Assembly (NCBI GenBank): GCA_003833135.1
Contig: QZLH01000533.1
Location: forward strand, 26,698 to 38,395
DNA length: 11,698 bases
Source of the DNA: Oehlia diaphana
Lineage: Eukaryota > Glomeromycota > Glomeromycetes > Glomerales > Glomeraceae
Direction: 5' to 3'
Shown piece after piece: positions 1 through 8,341 of the stretch. Below the pieces are notes generated by a model. It saw only the letters and a program-made list of their open reading frames with translations. It ran no database searches and was not told the origin of the DNA. Position numbers and translations under genes: made by a program. Every line of letters begins with the position of its first letter. Position 1 is the first letter of the stretch.

Positions 1-114
1 AAGTTTATCCAGTTCGGTGTCTTTACAAAAATAACAAAAAAAAAAAATTTTTTTAATTTACATATTGATTATCGATGATCAGTATGATTGACCAATCCTA
101 ACCGAATAGAGTAA

Positions 115-276
115 TGCCGAAACTATATGTATATCATATGATATACTATGTTGAAACGCCAAAACGGTTTCGACATGTCGAAACTATTACGGCATTTTGA
201 CAAATCAGAAGGCCATTGTTGAAATGTCAAAATAGTTTCGACAATTTCGACATGTTGAAACTCTTTAGTTTCGGCA
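115..276. mobile_element. MITE-like element with nested palindromes
   Basis: An 11-nt perfect terminal inverted repeat, TGCCGAAACTA (115-125) and TAGTTTCGGCA (266-276), bounds a 162-bp stretch. Inside are two perfect 18-nt palindromes: GTATATCATATGATATAC (129-146) and GTTTCGACATGTCGAAAC (167-184). A further inverted pair, 179-202 against 225-241, matches perfectly apart from 8 extra bases (ATTACGGC) in the left arm. The unit TTTCGACA recurs on both strands. No clear target-site duplication is visible, so the exact ends are uncertain. It encodes nothing. It is best read as a non-autonomous foldback DNA element. Confidence 0.55.
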
Positions 277-653
277 AGCAACTTTATATGTCACTGAAAG
301 TACTAGTATTATCAGTATTATCATTAATATAATTTATTATTTTATTAAACTTTAGTGAAACTCTTTCAGACTCACTAATTTCATCAAAATTTTCTTCTTT
401 TGACATATTTACAATAAACAGTAAGAAAAAAGGGCGATTATATTGGGATATTTCAGTTTATGTTTTTTTTAGTCACTAAAAATAGGCAAAATGTAACTGA
501 GAAATGCAACCCTTTAACAATAACTTTTGCAAACATTTTTTTTTAATAAGATTGTAAAAGTGGTCATTAAGTTTTACTTTTATTATTTGAGTTAGAGATA
601 TTACATTGTGTAAATGCAGTATTACATTTAATCTGCATTATTTTATTTTAACA

Positions 654-712
654 AAATTTAGGCTGACATTACACAATTGGCTAAAATTAACAAAAATTTG
701 GCCAGAATTATG
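654..712. repeat. Degenerate TTGGCC-bearing repeat, copy 1
   Basis: Contains TTGGCTAAAATTA and TTTGGCCAGAATTATGA spaced about 20 nt apart. A similar arrangement (TTTTGGCTGGAATTA then TTTGGCCGAAATTA) occurs near 2575-2620, so the two look like diverged copies of one interspersed repeat. The match is short and lies in AT-rich DNA. Confidence 0.3.
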
Positions 713-1322
713 ATTTATTGATTGGCAATTTTAATTGATTTAACTAATTTTAACTAACTTTAAATTATATATATACACTTATAGTTAAAGATAATGCTGT
801 GCTAAAATTTTTATATTGTCAAACATATTAAATAAATTTAACTTTAATTTTTGGAACATTTTCACTAACTGATATATATATTTTTTTTAATTACCCTTAT
901 AGAAATAAGTATATTATATATTAGTATTAAGAAACAAAGAATTTAAAAATAAAATGTATCAGTATAAAAGAAAATTGAAAAAAAAAATAGTAGTATAAGT
1001 CATTTTATTCATATAATTGTTAAGCAGGTTATTAGTATAGGTAGAAATCTTAATAAGAAGAATAGTAAGATTTCATTAAATAATAATTTTTCTGATAGTA
1101 AGTCATAAAAGGTAATTATTATTTTTAAAAAGTAATATAAAGATATGATAACATAGGACTTTGTTTACTTATAAAATAGATTATCCTCAAATATAAAGTA
1201 AAAATCATATAGTTTAATATCACTGAATACAACAAACTCTTCGTTCTGAAAGATTTAGTTCAGTATATACTATAGAGTGAATTTAATATATAATATACCA
1301 AACTTGATTTTTCAATCTTAAT

Positions 1323-1441
1323 AATTCAGGCCAAATATGTAATACTGATTAGAATCAAAATTGTGTAATAAAACTAAATCAGAAATTTTCATAAAATTAT
1401 ACTATTAATTCTAACCAGTATTATAAATCTGACCTAGAATT
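1323..1441. repeat. Foldback element, about 119 bp
   Basis: The left arm 1323-1358 and right arm 1405-1441 are imperfect inverted copies. Both contain AATACTG(A/G)TTAGAAT when read in the same sense, and both end in AATTC next to a (C)AGGCC/TAGGTC segment. The spacer of about 46 nt is AT-rich. No open frame or convincing target duplication is present. It is probably a small MITE or the relic of one. Confidence 0.5.
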
Positions 1442-1601
1442 ATTATATATAATGTATAAATCATATATAAAAAAGCTTAAAATTGAAGAAATTTTGAAAT
1501 ATAAGGGTTCAGACTTTCAGGCGTATAGTTTCAAATACTTTCAGTCATAGTTTAACTATATAAAAAGTTTTGAATATAGTTTTAGATTTTGGTTAGGACA
1601 C

Positions 1602-1863
1602 TGTCAGATATTATCTAATATTACTTTAATATAAAAAATTACACCCCTCCTTTAGGTAAGATATATTATATATATAATTTCTTATATACATCAGGAAATT
1701 TCTTTAAACGTAATTTAGTGTAATATTTCAAAATTTTACATCACTTCTAAAATATTACATTAAATTACGCCTAAACAAATTTTCTGATATACAGTAGTAT
1801 TGTATATAATCTAAGATCTTTAATTACCCTTCCTTTCTTTAAAATATTAGGTAATATCTGACA
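1602..1863. mobile_element. Foldback (MITE-like) element, about 262 bp
   Basis: The ends are a perfect 12-nt inverted repeat, TGTCAGATATTA (1602-1613) and TAATATCTGACA (1852-1863). Similarity continues inward along nearly the whole length. The inner arms around 1690-1730 and 1745-1790 share CGTAATTTA(A/G)TGTAATATTT, and both arms carry a TATA(C)ATCAG(G/A)AAATTT block. The symmetry weakly extends outward through TTAGGA/TAAGGG flanks, so the true termini could lie a few bases further out. It encodes nothing. It is a typical non-autonomous element that would fold into a long hairpin as single-stranded DNA or RNA. Confidence 0.6.
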
Positions 1864-1869
1864 ATACCC

Positions 1870-1975
1870 TTAGGGTTTCAGTTTCAGAAACAAGATTTAT
1901 AAACTAAAACTGGCCGAAAGTCTAAAACTGAAACTTGGCTAAACTGGAAAGGTTTGGCTATAAGTATAGTACCAG
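1870..1975. repeat. GTTTCAG / CTGAAAC motif cluster
   Basis: GTTTCAGTTTCAGAAAC (1875-1891) is followed by several AAACTGG, CTGAAAC and TTGGCTA units in both orientations. They form a degenerate short-repeat cluster directly beside the foldback element ending at 1863. The motif resembles the TTTCGACA units of the 115-276 element only loosely. No coding potential is visible. Confidence 0.35.
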
Positions 1976-2574
1976 TTTAACTCATGCATTTTTCTTTCTT
2001 CTACCTACATTACTATAATTTAACCTCTGCTTATTTCCTTTTATATTTTGTATTACATTTTTGTAACGTAATACTTTATTATATTTTTGTAATCATTAAT
2101 ATATAATATATATACTGTATGTAAATTATTATTACTATTAAGCATTTAAGCAATAGACTTTTAACAGTTTCTGTTTTTCTAGTAATTATATAAAATTTAC
2201 TAGTAGATTAAATCACCTGGATTAAATTACCTCAAGTTAAAATTAGTCTTATACTACTAATAATTATATAATTAAAATTATATAATTATATAATAATTTA
2301 GATTTCCAGTTAAAATATTTGTAGGTTTTACAATAAATTTTAAAATCCAGAATTATATGATTGGCAAATGATTTCTGCCATATTATTTATATACTTTCCT
2401 TTTCTTTCACCTTCTAATGTGTAAAATATGAATCATATACTTATCATATTTTTTTTGTGATCTGCATAAGAAATTTTCTTTTTTTAAAAATTTGTGCAAT
2501 GAATTTTTATTTTTACTGAAAAGCTTTTCTCTTTATGTAATATTGCTCTGATTTCCAAAAATGGAAATTCAAGT

Positions 2575-2620
2575 AAATTTTGGCTGGAATTATAAAATTT
2601 GGCCGAAATTACAGGTATGA
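2575..2620. repeat. Degenerate TTGGCC-bearing repeat, copy 2
   Basis: TTTTGGCTGGAATTATAAAA is followed directly by TTTGGCCGAAATTACAGG. It parallels the arrangement at 654-712, suggesting an old interspersed repeat. The core TTGGCC also recurs singly near 6246 and as a palindrome at 10865-10878. Confidence 0.3.
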
Positions 2621-3190
2621 CATATAATATATGACAAATAAGATTTTCTTACTGAAAAAATTCGTCCTTAGAATAAATACAGTAGCAAAAATGGAAAACT
2701 AGAGAGGTGTGATATGATATTAAAGTCACGTGATCCATATTTTGCACGCTAGTGTATTTTCAAATTGTAATTGTTTAATATTTTGAAATTTGTTTTAATT
2801 GGTATTTTATAATTAAAAATAAGTAATAATTAATTACAAAATTAATTTTTTTTATAAAATCAAAAATATGATTATGATTTTCTAAAAAAAATTAAATACA
2901 TATTTAATGATATACAAAATTTTGTTACTTTCATAAAAAATACATAAAACTACAATTTAAAAAAAATTTTAAACAAAGAATCATAAGTATATATATTTAT
3001 TATACCACTAATCCATCATGTCAGAAAAGATTTTTTATAATTATATTATCAAAAAAAAAGATGAAGAAAACTTTTTTGCTTAAATAAAAAAAAAAAGTGT
3101 ATTTATATAAAGTTCTTTTTTTAAATAAAAAATAATATATTTTTATATAATAATACCTTTCCCTCTCTTTTGTAATTTAACTCCCCCCAA

Positions 3191-5923
3191 TTACGCATTT
3201 ACAACAGTTAATCTTCTTTTAGGTATAGTCATAACAACAACTTCTCTATTGTGCATATCTTGTTCTAATTGGGCTTGTTCAGCTTCTTCATCCATTTCAT
3301 CATCTTCAATTCTCATTCTATTAGAAGATGGTGCTGGACCATCTCTGCCATTTCTGTAATTTTCTTCAAAGTCATATTGTTTCGTTTCATAAATTTCACC
3401 TTTACCACAAGCAACCTTGTGCATAAATAATACAAGTAAGCTATTTCTACCTTTTGGATATCCGTACCGGGCAGCAATAATCCAAATTAAATAAATAATC
3501 ATCATAAATCCAATAAATATGTAAAAAGTTAAAGAGTCTACAACTCTTGTTTTAATTAATGATATTCCAATATATATTACCGTTGAAATTAAAACAAGTT
3601 GTGCAAATATGTGATGAATTCGTCTTATAATAATTGCAGTTGATGTATCAGACGATGTGGTTGATGTTTGTAATCCGCTTCTAGACACAGCTGTACTTTG
3701 TGATGTTCTTCTTGAATTTGGGATGAATTGTAAGCTATTATTTCTTGACCCTTGAGAAGAATGATTCGTAACGCTCTTTCTTTTTTCCATCCAATTATCC
3801 GAAGATTTTAACGGAGGCGATTGGGATGGAATTTCTCCTCCTGGTACCAATCGATTTCCTGGTCTAGAAACTTCAAATGATTTAGCCGTTTTTGAATTTG
3901 ATTCGGAATTTCGCCAATTAAAAAAATCTGATAATTTAGATCCGACGCCCCCTTTATCATTAACTGAATCATCATTTGCGAATGAATCTGATTCATATTT
4001 TTTACTTGCAAATAAAGAAATAATCGCCATTAAAGGTACAAGTATATACAATAATACTAATAATACTAATCCTATTAATCCATGAGATGTATTAAAATGC
4101 TCGGATAGTTTTTGTTTATCTTGAAATGCAATAGCAAATCCATAAAACGCTGTTGCATATGAAGTTACTATGAATATTGTATATAATCCCGCTATTGCCC
4201 ATTTCTGAGTTGATCCATATCCGAATCTTATAACTGATGCCGCTAATGGTAAAAATGCAAAACTAATTGTTGAAAAAGTCACGTGGCTTTTTGGTGTCGT
4301 TGATTTGCCGAAATCATTGGAATCACTACTATCGCTATTTGGACCACTATTTGTTCCTGTGTTAGTTCCCGTAGTGCCACCAGGTTTGACTACTGTACCG
4401 CCTGTACCATTTTTAGGTTCTGAAACACATTCAAGGAACTCAATAGGTAACTTGGCTGCACTAGCTGTAGCTCCCGAAGTAGAATTATTATTTAATCTCA
4501 ATATCCATATATCATTTAAATTATTTCCATCCATACTTTCTCCCCCAAATAATAAAATATCTGTGGCCGCAAATCCAGGAACACCAATCGCCGATGGAAT
4601 AGGAGCCATTTGAGCTCCTATTCTTTGAGGTGGATATCCCGAAATTGGATCTTTTTGCGGAAGAACACGAACCCAATTTCCCAAATCGGCATCAAAAACA
4701 CCAACTTCACCAGCTGGCCCAACAGCTTTTCCATCAGATGAACTTCCACCATAAACTATTGCTTGATTTGGATATGTTATAGCAGGATTACTATTCATAA
4801 CCATGGCAGCTCCTGATCTTGCACCTAAACAAGAATTTTTTTTACTCCATAAAGGTGTTGCGGTTTCTACTTGCCCATTAGTATAATTACTTCCAAAATT
4901 CAATGTATAAGTATCTGATGTTGCGCATTTCCCTTCAAGTTTGTCGCATCCCCCATATAATGCCAATCTTTTGTTTGGTAGTATTGTACCTGCAACAAAA
5001 GAACGCCCTGTAGGAATATCTGAACCACTTACGACTGGAACTTTATGCCAAGTAGCTGATAAAGTTTTCAAATTAGGAGAAAGGTTCCCAGTTGTAACAA
5101 GAGCGTAAAGATCAGTAAAAAAATGAGTTCCATTTGTTCCATGACTTGACCATAATGTATTTGTTAATACAGTTTGAGATGGGGTCGCTAATGTCGTATC
5201 AATTCCACCAATACTACCATACATTAAAGGCGGTATTTCACCACTAACCGCTTCAACTTTTGTCCATTGTTTATAACTAAAATCAAATGCCCAAATATCA
5301 TTATAAAGCACTTCTCCGGGTCCCTGACCACAAGCAATAATAAATGCATTTCGATAAGATGAAGCCTTATCAACTCCAAAAATCATATTCGATCTTGCTT
5401 CCGGAGTTTGTGGATTAAGAAATCCAAAATCAGATAGTGTTTTCCATGTATTGTCAGTTAAATCTAATAAATAGGTTGCTCCGGATTTACTCCCAGTCGG
5501 CGTTCTATAAATAAATCAAAGATTTTAGAATTCTAATTAAATGACGTCAAGACATTTACTAAGCCACAAATCACTCTATATTAAGAGCTACGATAACTCC
5601 CATTAAGTATTGCTAAAAAATAATACTTACGTTCCACCGAAAATTATTGCCAAGTTACTGTCTTTAGAGTATCCAAAAGCGAAATCTTTTAGTCCAGGCG
5701 GCGATGTACCTCTCAAGCTAGGTCTCATGTCTATCCATTGCATTATGGGTATAGCAATAGTTCCATCTGAATTAGCTTGTTGAGCATTTACTCCAAATGA
5801 TGCAATTTCGCAAAAAAAAAGAAAACATATTAAACATAAAAGAAGTGAATAAGAAATATTATTTAAAAGGGACAAAATTTTCGAAGTTATTTTCGTATTG
5901 TCTGGTAGTTTAAGTTGTATCAT
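3191..5923 (-). CDS. Kelch-repeat membrane protein with b561-like helices
   Basis: Intact gene for an 868-residue protein. Exon 1 (5631-5923) joins exon 2 (3191-5504) in phase 2. The ATG is the first possible start: an in-frame TAA lies at 5930-5932, and A is at -3. Residues 24-43 are a hydrophobic signal segment, with likely cleavage after VNA near 47. Residues about 80-440 hold roughly six kelch blades (IIFGG, ALYGG, IVYGG and LLFGG strands, each with a later aromatic/Trp position). A Gly/Thr/Ser-rich stalk follows (about 460-500). Five helices lie near 508-526, 532-558, 572-597, 727-748 and 754-777. A Ser-rich loop of about 125 residues separates helices 3 and 4, and the tail is acidic (DDEMDEEAEQ). 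Helices 1, 3 and 4 resemble the cytochrome b561 core (SHG at 571-573, RRIHH at 725-729). Sequons fall in the predicted lumenal part. The topology suggests a plasma- or endomembrane protein with an exposed propeller. Substrate and redox activity are unknown. Codon composition is clearly less AT-rich than the flanks. Confidence 0.9.
5505..5630 (-). other. Intron of the kelch gene
   Basis: On the minus strand the donor reads GGAAC|GTAAGTATTA and the acceptor TTTATTTATAG|AACGCC. Removing these 126 nt restores one frame: Thr98 is split across the junction and the protein runs on as PTGSKSGATYLLDL into the next kelch blade. Without splicing, exon 1 would stop at a TAA inside the donor (5627-5629). 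A TTGAC branch-like sequence lies near 5547-5551. The intron is AT-rich like the flanks. Confidence 0.92.
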
Positions 5924-6895
5924 TGTTATTTAAAAACACAACTCAGTATGAGCTAATTTGATTCGTTAAACGCAATTAAATAGGTCCAAACCGGTCCGTT
6001 CTTTTTTTAAAAAAAATAAATTAAATTAAAATAATTAATTTTATGAAAATACAGGGAAAAAGGGAAAAAAGAGTAAGAAGTATAAATATTATACAATGGA
6101 TATGTATAAATATGAAATAAAGTTTTGTTTCGTTTGTTCACAAATACGTTTCTTTACGAGCATGTATGCAATTAAGTGTATTGAAAATAGAAGTTAATTC
6201 AACCTCAGTATTGTCCAATAAAATATGGTATCGTGATAACGAAAATTTGGCCGTCGAAATGAGCACGATCACTTTTTCATGTAACTTAAACCGTTAATAA
6301 TATTAAACAAATACAGAAGAGACAAAACTTTTATGGTTTCTCTCAATTTTTCTAGTTCTGTCTGGAGGAAAAAAAAAAATTTAATTGTAATAATCATAAT
6401 GTAAATTTGTATACACCAAGTACTGTGATACATTAAAAATAATTTCAAAAATAGTACAATATTTCCAAAAGAGAAAACTATTTTTGTAAACAATTTTTGC
6501 GTTATACTAAATATATTTGAGTAAGTATAAAAGTCCATAAAGGTAATCGTATCGCAGTAACGTGACTATTGTTGGACAATGATCGATTAACGATCAGCCG
6601 TTCTTTAATTCAAAGAAACTTATATGGCTTTAGCAATTGTTGTGAATTATTCTTGACAAGTAATCTAGGATACAAAAGTATAAAATATCTTTGAATGTGC
6701 ATTCGAATTTCACGTATAAAAAAGGTTAACTTTGCATAAAGCATTTGAATTTTTTGGCTAGCACGTTTTTGCGCTGGAATAAAGAACGCAAGATAGATTT
6801 CTTTCTCCAGGGACACTACAACCCATCACCTTGATGAAAGTTTTCATCTCGAACAGATCATAATAAAGACCGAATGGGCCAGATCAAAGATCTCA
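5924..6895. other. Upstream region of the kelch gene, no gene seen
   Basis: This lies 5' of the leftward-read kelch gene and presumably includes its promoter, but I cannot place a specific element. Two short minus-strand frames (6269-6538 and 6610-6816) are Phe/Ile/Lys-rich, match no family I recognise and have no supporting splice structure. The second is less AT-rich than its surroundings and could be coding debris linked to the piggyBac-like fragment just upstream of it. TTGTCCAA at 6211-6218 and its inverse at 6572-6579 form an isolated inverted pair without a target duplication. Confidence 0.45.
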
Positions 6896-7138
6896 TTAAA
6901 TAAAATAAAAGAGGTGATTAAAATACAATTCATAAGATCCATCTCGATGAGGTAAATCTAACAATAGTTGTTTAATTGGTGATACAGTCCCCTGCGGTGA
7001 TAAGAAGATCAGCTTTTTGCCGATCATTCGCAGATCATTTATTGATGTTATCACATAAGGCACATGGTGTTTATTTAATAAAAATTTAAAGATCAACATT
7101 TTAAATATATTAACAAAATGGTATATATTATTTTTCAC
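6896..7138 (-). pseudogene. Probable piggyBac-type transposase fragment
   Basis: The frame encodes a short stretch (about residues 43-77 of 80) with the pattern LSP...V..IKQLLLDLP....YELYFNHLF. This is the arrangement found in piggyBac (DDE_Tnp_1_7) transposases just before and at the second catalytic Asp, whose usual form is YxLYFDNxFT. Here the DN reads NH, so the expected catalytic Asp is replaced by Asn, and the frame stops four codons later. The first 40 residues are AT-rich and unlike the family. The next coding-like stretch (6610-6816) lies downstream but is not clearly the continuation. It is interpreted as a small, inactive relic. The assignment rests on one motif recalled from the family, so it could be wrong. 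Confidence 0.4.
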
Positions 7139-7466
7139 AAAAATCGATACAAATAAAAATTTAGCATTATTTATTAAATTTTATATTAAGATTTTATGAT
7201 TGATTTTATATTTAATTCATAGTTATAATTTATTTATTTATTTTTTTTTTATTAATTTATAATAGATGTGATCATGTCTTAATATAACTAAACTTACTTA
7301 CATATATGACTTACAATGTAAGAAAAACATATATATAAGGACTAAGTATTATGAAACAAGACTACTTCTCTTCACTGAAGAAAAAGTCAACCTGTCACCT
7401 AAATGATAATATCATGATTCAAAACCATGATAAAATCTAAATTTTTAGGTGACCATCATGATTCAC
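7139..7466. other. AT-rich spacer
   Basis: No gene is visible. Long A/T runs occupy 7140-7260. CTTCACTGAAG (7370-7380) is a small palindrome. Two ATCATGATTC units near 7411-7465 belong to the hairpin region listed separately. Confidence 0.5.
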
Positions 7467-7476
7467 CTAAAAATTT
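7439..7476. repeat. Perfect 14-bp hairpin with 10-nt loop
   Basis: AAATTTTTAGGTGA (7439-7452) and TCACCTAAAAATTT (7463-7476) are exact reverse complements around CCATCATGAT. A partial third arm, GTCACCTAAAT, lies just left at about 7394-7404. The right arm overlaps the stop codon of the minus-strand open frame ending at 7467. It is probably the end or core of a small repeat element. Confidence 0.6.
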
Positions 7477-7703
7477 GTCCAATGACCTCCCCAATGGAAT
7501 GCTAAATCATTCCATTTATTCCAACTAGTTTTCTTGAAGTTTACTATATCAGCGTCTCTATCTTTACGCTTTTTACTATTCGACTTCAATTTTTTTTCAT
7601 AGTTATAATTTATAAAAACCTGTATTATAAAATAAATTACTGTATTATTTTTACTATAGTTTATATATAATAATTTTGACCTAATAGCAGATGAATTAAG
7701 ATT
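7467..7703 (-). pseudogene. Unrecognised ATG-less open frame, 78 codons
   Basis: A minus-strand frame stays open for 78 codons between stops at 7704-7706 and 7467-7469, which is long for DNA this AT-rich. It has no ATG. The last 50 codons follow a CAG at 7620-7622 that could be a splice acceptor (ATAATACAG|GTTTTT). They are rich in Lys/Arg (SKKRKDRDAD), then in Trp/His/Asn (TSWNKWNDLAFHWGGHWTNF). The composition looks more like protein than like translated AT-rich spacer. I do not recognise a family. It may be a 3' exon, a fragment of a dead gene, or part of a repeat whose terminal hairpin (7439-7476) supplies the stop. Confidence 0.25.
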
Positions 7704-7857
7704 TTATTGCACAGACCTTAAAATTATTATCAAGAGTCCAATGGCTTATTAGCATTTATCATTTTTTATTAAAATTTTATAGCACATTCATTATATGTAA
7801 AAGTTATAAATCAAATATATTCAAATATATATATAATTATAACATCAGAAAATTTTT

Positions 7858-8110
7858 TGGGGTGCAGAACTGTGGAGATCTGTGAAATTAGCAGATCTCT
7901 GCTTTTTTTGGTCATTTTTTATGTATTTCTGCGAAGTTCTGCAAACTTTGCAACTTTGCAGATAATTGAATATTTTTACCTATAAAATCAGCAAAATTCT
8001 GCAATTTTGCAGAATTTTTTAATAGAAAATTTAAAACATACCAGTTTTGCGTAGTTCTGTGAAATAGCAGATCTTCACTTTTTGTCCTTTTTTTTGTGAA
8101 ACTTTGCGAA
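7858..8110. repeat. TTCTGC/GCAGA-rich repeat element
   Basis: Short units related to TTCTGCAAA and its complement recur throughout. TTCTGCGAAG, TTCTGCAAAC, TTTGCAAC and TTTGCAGA stand almost head to tail at 7927-7962. A near-perfect palindrome, AAATTCTGCAA TT TTGCAGAATTT, covers 7994-8017. GAGATCTG (7875-7882) pairs with CAGATCTC (7892-7899). The block TCTGTGAAAT(TA)GCAGATCT appears twice, near 7880 and 8056, each followed by a T-run, so two diverged copies of a unit of about 175 bp may be present. No coding potential is visible. Confidence 0.55.
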
Positions 8111-8158
8111 ATTCTTTAACTCAAAATTGCGGGTTTATAATGATTGCGTTTAAACTTT

Positions 8159-8337
8159 GTAATTAAACTTTTCGATTTCAATTAGTAATTAAGCTTTTCA
8201 ATTATTTCCGTTGACAATTTATTTTCGCTAAAGTTTTTTAATAGTTTTTTTTAATACTTTCGTTAAAGTTTTTCAACAAATTTACAAATTTTATTTTTTA
8301 AACTTTCTGATTTTACTTTCGTTAAAATTTTCCAATA
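8159..8337. repeat. Degenerate ACTTTCGTTAAAGTTTTTCAA repeat array
   Basis: Three clear copies lie at 8222-8244, 8256-8278 and 8315-8337 (consensus ACTTTCGTTAAAGTTTT, then YCAAY). Two related units, GTAATTAARCTTTTCRATT, stand at 8159 and 8185. The array lies directly beyond the stop codon of the transposase relic. Subterminal direct repeats near the element ends are common in CACTA-type DNA transposons, so this may be the 3' subterminal region of that element. No matching array was recognised beyond its other end. Confidence 0.5.
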
Positions 8338-8341
8338 ATTT

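Larger units (their letters stand above)
1..3190. other. AT-rich intergenic region
   Basis: No reading frame here looks coding on either strand. The stretch is dominated by A/T runs (for example an A-run followed by a T-run at 36-54) and AT microsatellite near 2262-2300. It contains the foldback elements and repeats listed separately. Its right part lies downstream of the kelch gene, which is read leftward. An AATAAA hexamer on the minus strand at 2996-3001, about 190 nt past the stop, is one possible polyadenylation signal, but such hexamers are expected by chance in DNA this AT-rich. Confidence 0.7.

Noticed and set aside
3808..4011. Minus-strand open frame of 67 codons
   Set aside because: It is an alternative frame inside exon 2 of the kelch gene, within the Ser-rich loop region.
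4305..4613. Plus-strand open frame of 102 codons
   Set aside because: It is antisense to the stalk and last kelch blade of the intact minus-strand gene. Its Val/Pro-rich composition mirrors the Thr/Gly/Asn codons opposite.
6269..6538. Minus-strand open frame of 89 codons
   Set aside because: It is made mostly of Phe/Ile/Lys/Leu codons from AT-rich DNA, with a T-run inside and no recognisable motif.
6209..6580. A transposon bounded by TTGTCCAA / TTGGACAA
   Set aside because: The inverted match is only 8-9 nt, similarity does not continue inward, and no flanking target duplication exists. Chance is adequate.
7875..7909. Rho-independent terminator (GATCT stem followed by a T-run)
   Set aside because: The setting is eukaryotic, with spliced genes. 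The stem is part of a repeated GCAGATCT block, so a repeat explains it better.
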